DNA of 64,000 bases from Rhodospira trueperi (GTDB taxonomy: Bacteria > Pseudomonadota > Alphaproteobacteria > Rhodospirillales > Rhodospirillaceae), in NCBI RefSeq assembly GCF_900101965.1, contig NZ_FNAP01000001.1, positions 372,001 to 436,000 of the forward strand, in the 5' to 3' direction. The notes below the pieces were generated by a model that had not been told where the DNA came from, searched no databases, and was given only the letters and a program-made list of their open reading frames with translations. A program made the position numbers and the translations under genes. This document shows, piece after piece, positions 41,216 through 49,912 of the stretch (position 1 is its first letter; each line of letters begins with the position of its first letter).

Positions 41216-42037
41216 GTGGTCTCATTGCGCGCAACCATTCTCGGGTGCGGCGCCGCGCCCGGCGTTCCCAGCATTGCCAACGGCTGGGGCCGGTGCGATC
41301 CCACCAATCCACGCAACCGGCGGCGGCGGGCTTCCATTCTGGTTGAGTCCGAGGCAGGGCAGGGCGCGCCTCCGGTCCTGGTGGACACCACGCCGGACCT
41401 GAGGGAACAGCTTCTCGATGCTGGCGTCAGCGCCCTGGCGGCAGTGTTGTACACCCATGCCCACGCCGATCATCTGCACGGCCTCGACGATCTCCGCGAG
41501 GTCAACCGCGCGATGCGCGGACCCCTGGACATCCACGCCGACGCGGACACCCTAAGGGTCATCCAGGACCGGTTTCCCTACGTCCTGACACCACAGCCGG
41601 AGGGTGTCCGCTGGATTTTCAAGCCGCTCCTGGTGCCCCACGTCGTTGACGGCCCGTTCGAGGCCGGGGACATGCGGATCGTTCCGTTTCTGCAGGACCA
41701 TAAGGTCATGCAGACGCTCGGGTTCCGGTTCGGAACCGGACTGGCGTACAGCACCGACGTTGAGACCCTGGACGACGCCGCGTTCGGGGCACTGGAAGGC
41801 ATCGACACCTGGATCGTTGGATGCATCGGTTGGGATGAGCATCCGACCCATGCCCATGTGGGCCGCGTGCTCGAATGGGCCAAACGCGTAAAACCGCGTC
41901 GGGTGATTCTGACCCATCTCGGCCTGGGCCTGGATTACGAGGCCTTGAGGCGGGCGCTTCCGCCGTATGTCGAGCCGGCATTCGATGGAATGGTCGTTGA
42001 CGTGCCGGATGTTGCGGCTCTGCCTACGAGTAGATAG
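41216..42037 (+). CDS. Metallo-beta-lactamase-fold hydrolase, PhnP-like
   Basis: A 273-aa protein starting at GTG. It has the MBL signature LYTHAHADHLHGLDDLREV, further ligands in LQDHKVMQTLGFR, YSTDVETLDD, and LTHLGLGLDY, and begins LRATILGCGAAPGVPS as in PhnP and other phosphodiesterases of this group. Such genes follow tatD in many alphaproteobacteria. The substrate is probably a cyclic or linear phosphodiester; this is family inference. Confidence 0.85.
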   Translation: MVSLRATILGCGAAPGVPSIANGWGRCDPTNPRNRRRRASILVESEAGQGAPPVLVDTTPDLREQLLDAGVSALAAVLYTHAHADHLHGLDDLREVNRAMRGPLDIHADADTLRVIQDRFPYVLTPQPEGVRWIFKPLLVPHVVDGPFEAGDMRIVPFLQDHKVMQTLGFRFGTGLAYSTDVETLDDAAFGALEGIDTWIVGCIGWDEHPTHAHVGRVLEWAKRVKPRRVILTHLGLGLDYEALRRALPPYVEPAFDGMVVDVPDVAALPTSR

Positions 42038-42127
42038 ACGCCATCCGTTTCCGGGCCGGATTGCTATTCATAATATACATTATGCGACAATCGTATCGAG
42101 GCGGCAACCGCAACCTCGTTGAATGTT

Positions 42128-43030
42128 TTAGCTTTTTCGCCGCTGCGGGATCCTGTTCCCTGTGCTCATGCCCTCGGCCACGTCGATGAAATCCCGGATC
42201 TGGCCCAAGGACCGACGGCTGCGAAGCCAGACGATCGATTCCTCCGCCGTAACGTCCGAGTCAAAAAAGGGCACGACCTGAAATCTCGGGTCGGGCGGCA
42301 CGTCGTGTTCAAGAACGAGCGCGAGACCAAGGTGATTGGCCACGGCCTCGTATACGGCTTCACGGGTTTCAAGTCGCAGGATTGGCCGGGGGCGCAAGCC
42401 ATGCATGGCCAGAGCCCTGTCAGCCATCTTCTGGGTGGTGGACAGGCCGAGACGCATAATCAGGGGCTCGGCGGCGACCTCGCTCAACGACACGGCCTCG
42501 TGCTTCACTAGGGCGTGATCCGCTGGCACCAGCGCGGCCAATCGGTGGCGCAGGAAGACAATGTGATCAAGGCGTTCATCGGCCCGCAACAACGGGGTCA
42601 GGGCGATATCGGCCTCGCGGTCAATCAGGCGTCGGATGGCGTCTCCGGTGCTTCCGGCCGCGATGTCGAGTTCCACATCGGGATACCGCCTTGAGAAGGC
42701 GGCCGCGACCGGCATGAAGACCTGGGGCGAGGCGGTCGCGATCCGCAGGGATTGCGGAACCACATCGTCCCCTCCCCCCAACAGAATGGACGCGGCCTCT
42801 TCCAGGTCGTCAAGATTCTGGGTGATCCGGAACAGCCGTCGCCCCAAGGCCGTCAACTGCACGCCACCTGCGGTGCGTTCGAAAAGGACCACCTTGTGGT
42901 CAGACTCAAGGCGGCGGATTTGCGCCGTGATCGCGGGTTGACTGACGGCGAGGTTGCGGGCCGCTCGGGTGAAGCTGCCGGTCCGTGCCAGGGCGTTGAA
43001 TGCCTTGAGTTGTCCGAACGTGGCGACCAC
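42128..43030 (-). CDS. LysR-family transcriptional regulator
   Basis: A 300-aa regulator with the N-terminal winged HTH (FNALARTGSFTRAARNLAVSQPAITAQIRRLE) described here in parts: ARTGSFTRAARNL and SQPAITAQIRRLE, and a C-terminal periplasmic-binding-like effector domain. It is divergent from the sulfotransferase gene, the usual layout for a LysR regulator and its target. The effector is unknown. The C terminus is basic (IPQRRKS). Confidence 0.9.
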   Translation of the reverse strand: MVATFGQLKAFNALARTGSFTRAARNLAVSQPAITAQIRRLESDHKVVLFERTAGGVQLTALGRRLFRITQNLDDLEEAASILLGGGDDVVPQSLRIATASPQVFMPVAAAFSRRYPDVELDIAAGSTGDAIRRLIDREADIALTPLLRADERLDHIVFLRHRLAALVPADHALVKHEAVSLSEVAAEPLIMRLGLSTTQKMADRALAMHGLRPRPILRLETREAVYEAVANHLGLALVLEHDVPPDPRFQVVPFFDSDVTAEESIVWLRSRRSLGQIRDFIDVAEGMSTGNRIPQRRKS

Positions 43031-43092
43031 GGATACACCCTTTAGGGTCTGACGTGTTTCAGTCTGAAGCCACCCTGACTATTTTGATGGTA

Positions 43093-43132
43093 GGACCATA
43101 ACAAATTATTATTTTGTGACAGGGGACCATAA
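43093..43132. promoter_or_regulatory. AT-rich operator region between lysR and sulfotransferase
   Basis: GGACCATAA occurs at 43093-43101 and 43124-43132, 31 bp (three helical turns) apart. Between them ACAAA (43101-43105) and TTTGT (43113-43117) form an inverted repeat. This AT-rich island in a GC-rich genome is a good candidate for the LysR binding site. Confidence 0.45.
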
Positions 43133-43244
43133 TATTTTCCTCGCGCAATTTTGACAGAGGATGTTGCGCGGTGCGGTTGACACCCTCGCGTCTGCCTGCT
43201 CCCTTGACGTCCGGGCGACACGGGACAGCAATCAGGGGAGCGGG

Positions 43245-44465
43245 GTGGTCGTGATTGGGATCCTGGGCGACAGTTTGGCGCGGTACGTGAGCATCCTTGC
43301 CGCGGCGATACGCCCCTCCCCCGGTCAACGTGTGCCTTCGATCCGGCGGGTTGTGGTCATGGTGGCGTTCGTGCCGGTGTTCACGGCGGCGCAACTGATT
43401 CACTGGCTGGGCTTTCTGCTCGACGAGATTCTGTTTCCGGGCTACCGCCGTGTGCCCGTCAAGGAGCCGCTCTTCGTGTTGGGCATCCCCCGCAGCGGCA
43501 CGACATTGATGCACCGGGTTCTGGCCCGGGACCCGAACATGACGACCTTCAGCACCTGGGAGTGCTTCCTGGCGCCGTCGATCACCCAGCGACGCTTGGT
43601 GCTTGGGCTGGCGCGCGCGGATCGCGCCGTGGGGCGTCCGCTCGGGCGCCTGCTGGGTCTGGTCGAGCGGCGGGTGTTCGGGGGGCTCGATTCGGTCCAC
43701 CCCATGGACCTTTCGGCGCCCGAAGAGGATTACTTGGCCCTTCTGCCGGTGATGGCCTGTTTCGTCCTGGTCATCCCCTTCCCCATGGCCGAACCGCTGT
43801 GGACGATGGCCACGTTCGACCGGGACATGCCAGAGGCGCGTCGACGGCGTTTGATGACCTTCTACCGTCGCCTCCTGCAACGCCACCTGTATGTGCACGG
43901 TCCCGACAAGCGCCTGTTGTCGAAGAACGCCGCGTTCGCCGGCATGGCCGGCGCCCTGCGCGAGACGTTTCCCGACGCCCGGTTCGTGCGCTGTCACCGT
44001 GATCCCAGAGCCGTCGTGCCGTCCCAGCTGTCCTCCATCCGGGGCGGTGTGGCTGTATTCGACAGTGATCCGGGCGGTCGGGTATTCACGGCACGCATGA
44101 TCGAAGTCCTAAGGGTCTATCACACCAATTTGAACACCCACCTGCCCTTCCCCGCTGGCGACCGTCATGTCACCCTGGACATGGCGCACTTCAAGGAAGA
44201 CTTGGTGGGAACCGTGCGCGGCGTCTACGAAAGGCTCGGTCTGCCAATGACGGAGGCGTTCGCGGATCGGCTGGAGGACGAGGCGCGTGAGGCCCGCGCC
44301 TACAGGTCCGGGCACACCTACGCGGCCGCTGATTTCGGACTGGATGAATCGGCCATTGCGGCCATCTTCGGAACAGTCCAGGATCGAGAGGGGGACAGCA
44401 AGGATACGGCTCCGGCCATGCCCGTGGGAGCACCGTCCGTACCGGTCGGACAGAAGGGACCGTAA
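43245..44465 (+). CDS. Sulfotransferase (PAPS-dependent, Sulfotransfer_3 type)
   Basis: The protein has the PAPS 5'-phosphosulfate loop LGIPRSGTTLMHRV and the 3'-phosphate-binding segment FVRCHRDPRAVVPSQ. A hydrophobic stretch before the loop (VVVMVAFVPVFTAAQLI) suggests membrane association. I prefer the GTG at 43245 because AGGGGAG lies 4-5 bases upstream (406 aa); the ATG at 43161 would give 434 aa. It would transfer sulfate to a glycan or lipid hydroxyl. It leads a three-gene cassette with a glycosyltransferase and a deacetylase-like protein. Confidence 0.85.
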   Translation: MVVIGILGDSLARYVSILAAAIRPSPGQRVPSIRRVVVMVAFVPVFTAAQLIHWLGFLLDEILFPGYRRVPVKEPLFVLGIPRSGTTLMHRVLARDPNMTTFSTWECFLAPSITQRRLVLGLARADRAVGRPLGRLLGLVERRVFGGLDSVHPMDLSAPEEDYLALLPVMACFVLVIPFPMAEPLWTMATFDRDMPEARRRRLMTFYRRLLQRHLYVHGPDKRLLSKNAAFAGMAGALRETFPDARFVRCHRDPRAVVPSQLSSIRGGVAVFDSDPGGRVFTARMIEVLRVYHTNLNTHLPFPAGDRHVTLDMAHFKEDLVGTVRGVYERLGLPMTEAFADRLEDEAREARAYRSGHTYAAADFGLDESAIAAIFGTVQDREGDSKDTAPAMPVGAPSVPVGQKGP

Positions 44466-44467
44466 CA

Positions 44468-45616
44468 ATGTCCAATGTTTCCTCGTCCTCCAGCCCATCC
44501 GGTGAGGGGCGGGTCCAGCGACGCGGTCCTTGGCGTCTTGCCGTCGTGACCGACGCGGAGGCGGAGCGCAACGGGGTCGGTGCCTACTACACCGACTTGG
44601 TCGAGCATCTGCGCGACCATGTGGCGGAAGTCATGGTGTTGGGGCCGGGCGAGGACGACAGTCTTGGCAGCGTGGCCCTGCCCATGCCCGGGGACTCGAC
44701 GCAGAAGCTGTGGCTGCCCAATCTGATGAATGTGCGTCGACGGTTGCAGGACCTGCAGCCGCACGCGGTGATCGTGCCCACGCCGGGACCCTGGGGCCTT
44801 CTGGGTGCCCGCCTTGCCAGCGGGCTGAGGGCGACGCTCGTGGTTGGATTTCATACCCACTATGAACGCTTGGCCGATCTGTACTGGAGCAGCGCCCTGG
44901 GCGTGATCCCCCGCTCCTACATGCGCATGGCCAATCGGTTTCTGTTCGAACGGGGCGCCGTGGTTCTGGCCAACTCCCATGCCATGGCCGATGCCGCCCG
45001 CGATCTGGGCGCGGACTCGGTGGAATTGATGGGCACGCCGATTCCGCGCTCGTTCATTGATCCACCTCCCCAAGCCTTGCCGGACGCGGTGACCCGCGTG
45101 GTGTTCGCCGGCCGGCTGGCGCCCGAAAAGAACGTGCAAGCGGTGGTCGACGCGGCCCGAGAGTTGCCGGATATCGAATTCACCATCGTCGGTGACGGCC
45201 CCATGCGCCCCAGTCTTGAGGAACAAAGCCAGACGCTCTCGAATCTGCGGCTGCCCGGCTGGCTGCCCCGCGCCGAGTTGCCGGCTCTGCTGGATGGGTG
45301 CGACGTGCTGGTGCTGCCGTCGCATGTCGAAAGCCTCGGCACCATCGCGCTTGAGGCTCTCGCTCGGGGCCGCAATGTCCTGGTATCCGCCCACTGCGGC
45401 ATCACGGAATGGCCGATGCTGGACCGCGCCCTGTTCCGCATCGGCGACGGCGAAACGGTCGCCCATGCGCTGTCCCGGGTGGCCAGTCTTGATCCCACCA
45501 TCCGACGCCGCAAGGCGGAGATGGGCGCGGATGGCGCGCGGGAAATGAACGCCTGGGCCATCGACGGCTGGCTGAAAGTGCTGTCCGACCATGCCGGGTC
45601 CCGGGATGAAGCCTGA
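44468..45616 (+). CDS. Glycosyltransferase family 4 (GT-B)
   Basis: A 382-aa GT4-type enzyme. The C-terminal nucleotide-sugar domain shows VVFAGRLAPEKNVQAVVDA and the E-x7-E motif in SHVESLGTIALEAL. The N-terminal domain contains VGFHTHYERLADLY, similar in placement to glycolipid glycosyltransferases. It starts two bases after the sulfotransferase stop. Together they suggest synthesis of a sulfated glycolipid or glycan; the donor and acceptor cannot be read from the sequence. Confidence 0.88.
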   Translation: MSNVSSSSSPSGEGRVQRRGPWRLAVVTDAEAERNGVGAYYTDLVEHLRDHVAEVMVLGPGEDDSLGSVALPMPGDSTQKLWLPNLMNVRRRLQDLQPHAVIVPTPGPWGLLGARLASGLRATLVVGFHTHYERLADLYWSSALGVIPRSYMRMANRFLFERGAVVLANSHAMADAARDLGADSVELMGTPIPRSFIDPPPQALPDAVTRVVFAGRLAPEKNVQAVVDAARELPDIEFTIVGDGPMRPSLEEQSQTLSNLRLPGWLPRAELPALLDGCDVLVLPSHVESLGTIALEALARGRNVLVSAHCGITEWPMLDRALFRIGDGETVAHALSRVASLDPTIRRRKAEMGADGAREMNAWAIDGWLKVLSDHAGSRDEA

Positions 45617-46325
45617 ACGAGAGACCACACCGACGGGGGCCTCCCCCATCGTCTCCATCCATGACGTGATGCCGGACACGATGGACAGCGTCGCGGATCT
45701 GCTGTCCCTGCTGACCGGGCATGGCGTCGGTTCGGTGGATCTTCTGGTGGTTCCCGGCCTGGACTGGCGCACCGACCAGATTGAGCGCCTGCTCGACTGG
45801 TCCCGATCCGGGCACCGTCTGGCCGGGCACGGCTGGACCCACCGGATCAGCCGCATCCGGGGACCATGGCACCGTCTGCACAGCCTATTGATTTCGCGCG
45901 ATGTGGCGGAACATCTGGCCCTGGACGCCGACGGCATCGCCGACCTGGTGACCCGGTGCCATGCGTGGTTCGGAGACCACGGTCTGCCGGCTCCGACACT
46001 TTACGTCCCGCCGGCCTGGGCGCTTGGAGCGATCCCGCGCCATCGGCTGAGCGCCCTGCCCTTCGACCGTTACGAGGTCTTCACCGGGCTGATCGACGCG
46101 GCCTCGGGGCGCTGGCGGCCGGTGCCGATGCTCGGATACGAGGCGGACACGATCTGGCGGGTCGGCCCGGTGCGGGTGTGGAACGCCCTGAACCACGGGC
46201 ATGCACGCTTCTGGCGCACGCCGCTGCGGGTCGCCATTCATCCCCACGATCTGTCGTACCGGCTGGCCGGGGACCTGCGCCGCGTGATCGCCACCTTCGG
46301 CCGGGATGTGTCCGTCCAGGCGTGA
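45606..46325 (+). CDS. DUF2334 polysaccharide deacetylase-like protein
   Basis: A 239-aa protein with the NodB-like barrel pattern of DUF2334: VSIHDVMPDTM at the N terminus (metal Asp), SGHRLAGHGWTHRISR (HxxxH region), and AIHPHDLSY near the C terminus. It would remove acetyl groups from a sugar or be a related hydrolase. The ATG at 45606 overlaps the glycosyltransferase stop by 11 bases; an ATG at 45591 is also in frame. It completes the cassette. Confidence 0.8.
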   Translation: MKPERETTPTGASPIVSIHDVMPDTMDSVADLLSLLTGHGVGSVDLLVVPGLDWRTDQIERLLDWSRSGHRLAGHGWTHRISRIRGPWHRLHSLLISRDVAEHLALDADGIADLVTRCHAWFGDHGLPAPTLYVPPAWALGAIPRHRLSALPFDRYEVFTGLIDAASGRWRPVPMLGYEADTIWRVGPVRVWNALNHGHARFWRTPLRVAIHPHDLSYRLAGDLRRVIATFGRDVSVQA

Positions 46326-46329
46326 CCGC

Positions 46330-47118
46330 TTATCGCGGTTGAAGGTTCGCGGCGATCTCGTTCCATAGCGCTTCGGAAGGCGCCGTCAGGAGTTCCCCCT
46401 GGCGCAGTCCGGGCGTGTAGGGCGTGCCGTCGATCAGCCGGCTGACCGCCCCGGCCTCGGAACACATCAGGACGCCGGCGGCGTGATCCCACGGCATCAG
46501 CCGGGAATAGGCGGCGAAGTGAAAGCGCCCTTCCAGCAGACGCAGATAACTATGGGCCGCGCTGCCCAGGAAATGAAGACGCCGCACCCGCCCCTTCAAC
46601 GCCCTGCCCCGCCGACCATACGCGGTCCCATGGAGGTCGTTCAGGTCACCGGGATCCGGATCGATCCGCACCGGGATCGCGTCCAGCGTGGCGCCGCCGC
46701 CACGCTCGGCGACGGCCAGTCGCCCGGTCACCGGGTCGAGGATCCAACCGGCCACTGTCTCCCCCCGGTGGACCAGGGCCACGATCAGGGCAAAGGTGGC
46801 GTCCCCCCGGGCGAAGTTCCCAGTCCCGTCAACCGGATCGACCACCCAGACCGGCGCCTCACCGTTGATGCGGTCGAGAATACCGGGATCGGCGAAAACC
46901 CCCTCCTCGCCGACCATGACAGAGCCGGGCAACAGGTCCGGCAGTCGGCGTCCCAGGGCGCGCTCCGCCTCGAGATCGGCCAGGGTCACGAGGTCCTGGG
47001 AAGACGTCTTGGCGCGGATATCGGCGTCCGACAGGTTGCGGAACCGGGGCAGGACCTCGGCGGTGGCCACCTCCCGCATGATGTCCGCCACGGCGCTGAT
47101 GGAAACGGAGCAACTCAT
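46330..47118 (-). CDS. Inositol monophosphatase family protein
   Basis: A 262-aa Mg2+-dependent phosphatase of the FIG superfamily with VMVGEEGVFAD, the metal motif WVVDPVDGTGNFARGD and PWDHAAGVLMCSEAG. Substrates in the family include inositol-1-phosphate, PAP (CysQ) and histidinol phosphate. A PAP phosphatase role would fit the neighbouring sulfotransferase cassette, which releases PAP, but the gene is convergent to it and the sequence does not prove this. The start overlaps the upstream small gene's stop (ATGA). Confidence 0.88.
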   Translation of the reverse strand: MSCSVSISAVADIMREVATAEVLPRFRNLSDADIRAKTSSQDLVTLADLEAERALGRRLPDLLPGSVMVGEEGVFADPGILDRINGEAPVWVVDPVDGTGNFARGDATFALIVALVHRGETVAGWILDPVTGRLAVAERGGGATLDAIPVRIDPDPGDLNDLHGTAYGRRGRALKGRVRRLHFLGSAAHSYLRLLEGRFHFAAYSRLMPWDHAAGVLMCSEAGAVSRLIDGTPYTPGLRQGELLTAPSEALWNEIAANLQPR

Positions 47119-47384
47119 CCCTGATACAGATCCCGGTCGCGATGATAGGTCTCGCGCAGATTGGCGAGGCGTTGCGCCGCGTCCGGATCATACTCGGCCT
47201 GTTGCATCAACAGGCGGACGGCGAAGGCACTGAAGGTGACCGCCTCCCCCTTGCCCCGCAGGTCTCCGGTGGCGGCGATCTCGTCGAGATACTCGTGAAT
47301 CAGGCCGCGCGCCATCACATTAAGTTGGCGCTTGACCAGATGGTTCTTGCCGCGCCAGCGGCGTTGCGATTCGGTGGTGGCCAT
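47115..47384 (-). CDS. Small conserved hypothetical protein (89 aa)
   Basis: The product (MATTESQRRWRGKNHLVKRQ) is helical with an N-terminal basic region and a body LNVMARGLIHEYLDEIAATG, then GEAVTFSAFAVRLLMQQAEYD. The pattern is compatible with a small DNA-binding regulator, but I cannot assign a family. It is coupled to the phosphatase gene (ATGA overlap) and its start lies 28 bases downstream of a perfect 20-bp palindrome that overlaps a candidate promoter. Confidence 0.6.
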   Translation of the reverse strand: MATTESQRRWRGKNHLVKRQLNVMARGLIHEYLDEIAATGDLRGKGEAVTFSAFAVRLLMQQAEYDPDAAQRLANLRETYHRDRDLYQG

Positions 47385-47411
47385 GGATGTCCCCGCGCGA
47401 TCCTGGGTCCG

Positions 47412-47443
47412 CCAGTCTACTAGTAGACTGGTCCGCGCGACAA
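47412..47443 (-). promoter_or_regulatory. Perfect 20-bp palindrome overlapping a candidate promoter
   Basis: CCAGTCTACT and AGTAGACTGG (47412-47431) form a 20-bp palindrome with no spacer. On the minus strand TTGTCG (47443-47438) and TAGACT about 18 bases further make a promoter whose -10 lies inside the palindrome. This is the layout of a repressor operator controlling the 89-aa protein and phosphatase genes. Confidence 0.5.
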
Positions 47444-47446
47444 GGG

Positions 47447-48814
47447 TCACGGAACCCAGGCACCGGACGGCGCCGCATTGGTCTGCCCGGGCTCGACCGG
47501 ATCAAGACCAAGGCGGCGCCGCAGCCGATCCGCGTCCGGTGGATCCAGGCGGACCCGCAGATGGACCCGGGCGTCGTTGTCATGGCGCGACAGCACCTCG
47601 CCGCGATTGTGGACCCAGGCGAAGGTGGCGCCGTCGGCCACGTCCACGTCGATCTCCATTTCAACGCGGCCGGCCGCAAGAGCATGGTCGATAGCGCCCA
47701 GAAGATCGTCGACCCCCTCCCCCGTCACCGCCGAGATGGCAATCTGCCGCTGGTCGCTGCGGATTGAGGCGGCTAGGTCCGCCCTACCCTCCCCGTCCAG
47801 GAGGTCCGTCTTGTTCAGGGCTTCGACGAGCCCGGCATCCACCGCCGTTCCGACGCCCAACTCCCGCAGCACCGCCTCGACATCGGCCTTTTGGGCATCA
47901 TGGTCGGGCGACGAGACATCGCGCACATGCACGATGATATCCGCCTCCATCACCTCTTCCAGCGTGGCCCGGAACGCGGCCACAAGCTCATGCGGCAGAT
48001 CGGAGACGAAGCCCACCGTGTCGGACACGATCACCGGCCGCCCGGACGGCAGCGTCAGACCGCGCATGGTCGGGTCCAGCGTGGCGAACAGCATGTCCTG
48101 AGACAGTACGTCCGCCCGGGTCAGTCTATTGAAGAGGGTGGACTTGCCAGCGTTGGTGTACCCCACCAGGGCGACGATGGGATAGGGTACGCGCCGCCGC
48201 GCCGCGCGGTGCAACTCACGGGTCCGGGCCACCTCGTCGAGTTGCTTGCGCAGATGAACGATCCGCTCGCCGATCAGACGGCGGTCAATCTCGATCTGAG
48301 ACTCACCGGGGCCGCCGATGAATCCCAGCCCGCCGCGCTGCCGCTCCAAGTGGGTCCAGCTCCGCACCAGACGGCTGCGCTGGTAGGACAGGTGCGCCAA
48401 TTCGACCTGAAGCTGGCCCTCGCGCGTCCGTGCGCGTTCGCCGAAGATCTCCAGGATCAAGCCGGTTCGGTCGATCACCTTGCAGGACCAGGCACGCTCC
48501 AGGTTGCGTTGCTGGATCGGCGATAGGTGGTTGTCGATGATGACAACCTCCAGGTTTTCGTCCCGAATCAGGGCACCGAGCCGTTCCACCGCGCCGCCGC
48601 CCAGAAGCGTGCTCGGGCGCGGCTTGGTCACCGGCACGATTTCAGCCACGACAATGTCGAGATGAATCGCGGCCGCCAGCCCAACCGCTTCTTCCAACCG
48701 CGTGGACGGGTGGCGCGTCTGGCTTGGTGTCGCCGCGCCTCGCACATCGGGATGAACCACAAGGGTCCGGGTCGGTGCCGGCGGCCCTTCGTATTCGAAC
48801 GGTTTGTTGCCCAC
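47447..48814 (-). CDS. hflX: Ribosome-associated GTPase HflX
   Basis: A 455-aa GTPase. The HflX N-terminal domain (IIDNHLSPIQQRNLERAW; KVIDRTGLILEIFGERA) and the GGPGESQIEIDRR helix precede the G domain: G1 GYTNAGKST, G3 DTVGFVSDLPHELV, G4 NKTD. It splits stalled or heat-damaged ribosomes. It is directly downstream of hfq (3-base gap), the classical hfq-hflX pair. Confidence 0.95.
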   Translation of the reverse strand: MGNKPFEYEGPPAPTRTLVVHPDVRGAATPSQTRHPSTRLEEAVGLAAAIHLDIVVAEIVPVTKPRPSTLLGGGAVERLGALIRDENLEVVIIDNHLSPIQQRNLERAWSCKVIDRTGLILEIFGERARTREGQLQVELAHLSYQRSRLVRSWTHLERQRGGLGFIGGPGESQIEIDRRLIGERIVHLRKQLDEVARTRELHRAARRRVPYPIVALVGYTNAGKSTLFNRLTRADVLSQDMLFATLDPTMRGLTLPSGRPVIVSDTVGFVSDLPHELVAAFRATLEEVMEADIIVHVRDVSSPDHDAQKADVEAVLRELGVGTAVDAGLVEALNKTDLLDGEGRADLAASIRSDQRQIAISAVTGEGVDDLLGAIDHALAAGRVEMEIDVDVADGATFAWVHNRGEVLSRHDNDARVHLRVRLDPPDADRLRRRLGLDPVEPGQTNAAPSGAWVP

Positions 48815-48817
48815 GGA

Positions 48818-49072
48818 TCAGGCCTCGGTCCCATCCTCGGGCTTGGAGTCGAAGAGCTGGATCTGGGTGCTGGGCATGATGGTCGAAACTGCATGTTTAT
48901 AAACAAGCTGCGTATGACCATCCCTGCGCAAGAGCAGGGAGAAGTTGTCAAACCAAGTAACAATGCCCTGGAGCTTGACTCCATTGACCAGAAAGACCGT
49001 CACAGGCGTCTTGCTTTTCCGAATGTGATTCAGAAAAACGTCCTGAACGTTCTGGGGTTTTTCCTGCGGCAT
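48818..49072 (-). CDS. hfq: RNA chaperone Hfq
   Basis: An 84-aa Sm-like protein with Sm1 [20 protein letters not shown] and Sm2 [11 protein letters not shown], the normal length for alphaproteobacterial Hfq. It promotes sRNA-mRNA pairing; in related nitrogen fixers it controls nifA expression. A strong ribosome site (GAGGAGG, 6 bases upstream) and an AT-rich upstream region (49073-49186) suggest its own promoter in addition to readthrough from the ntr cluster. Confidence 0.97.
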   Translation of the reverse strand: MPQEKPQNVQDVFLNHIRKSKTPVTVFLVNGVKLQGIVTWFDNFSLLLRRDGHTQLVYKHAVSTIMPSTQIQLFDSKPEDGTEA

Positions 49073-49186
49073 GCCGAGCCTCCTCTTTATTGTGTTATTT
49101 GTCTTTGGGTTCTTGTTCTGAGGTTCTGCGTTGCGCGTTTACCATTTCACGGCGCCTCCAGATCCACCCGGTTCCGGACGGGCGAA

Positions 49187-49912
49187 TCAGGAAGCCATGG
49201 CTCGCAGATCGTCCACCACGTCCAACAGGTGGTCGCCCCTGGAAAGATGCACAAGGGGCTGATCGGGGCCGAACTCGTCCGCTGTCGGAGCCCAGGGCCG
49301 CAACAGGATCGGTGTCAGCCCGCAGGCATGGGCGCAGGCCATGTCCGTCGGCGAATCGCCGACCAGCCAGACGTCCGCACCGGGTCGGACAGCGCCGGGT
49401 GCCGAGCCGAGCGCAAGTTCGACCGCTTCGATGGCCGGCTTGTCGCGGGCGGCGTCCCCTGCCCCGACCTGCGCGAAAAACAGAGACTCCCACCCCAGGG
49501 CCTGAACCTCCCGGCGCAGCAGACTTCCGGTCTTGTTACTGACCAGCCCCATCGGAATGCCGCGCGTCGCCAGCCCCCGCAGCATCGGCTCAGCGCCGTC
49601 GAGAACCGTCAGCATGTCCAGGTGGACCGCCCGGAACGCCGCCAGGAAAACATCGCGAGCTTCCTCCCAGCGATCCCCAAACATCTCGGGAAAGGTATCG
49701 CGCATGGACCGGCCGATGCGGTGCTTGGTTTCCTCCAGGGTCCACAGCGGATGGCCCATATGCGCCATGCATTCGTTCACCACCCGGTGGATGCAGGGCC
49801 AGGAATCAATCAGCGTGTTGTCCCAGTCGAACAGGATGGCGCGCGGCGCAGGTAGGCGAGACACGGCCGAATCGTCCTGTGCGGGCGTGGGACTGGATGC
49901 GGTTCCGTTCAT
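49187..49912 (-). CDS. HAD-family hydrolase, phosphoglycolate-phosphatase-like
   Basis: A 241-aa HAD subfamily IA protein with motif I ILFDWDNTLIDSWP, motif II GLVSNKTGSLLRRE, and motif IV WLVGDSPTDMACAHA. The second Asp in motif I is Asn-shifted (DWDNT), which is still the catalytic DxD pattern. The ATG at 49912 overlaps the aminotransferase stop. Substrate unknown; phosphoglycolate is a guess from the subfamily. Confidence 0.85.
   Translation of the reverse strand: MNGTASSPTPAQDDSAVSRLPAPRAILFDWDNTLIDSWPCIHRVVNECMAHMGHPLWTLEETKHRIGRSMRDTFPEMFGDRWEEARDVFLAAFRAVHLDMLTVLDGAEPMLRGLATRGIPMGLVSNKTGSLLRREVQALGWESLFFAQVGAGDAARDKPAIEAVELALGSAPGAVRPGADVWLVGDSPTDMACAHACGLTPILLRPWAPTADEFGPDQPLVHLSRGDHLLDVVDDLRAMAS

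Noticed and set aside
43151-43182. Two TTGACA boxes near the sulfotransferase start as promoters
   Set aside because: Neither has a plausible -10 at 15-19 bases downstream.
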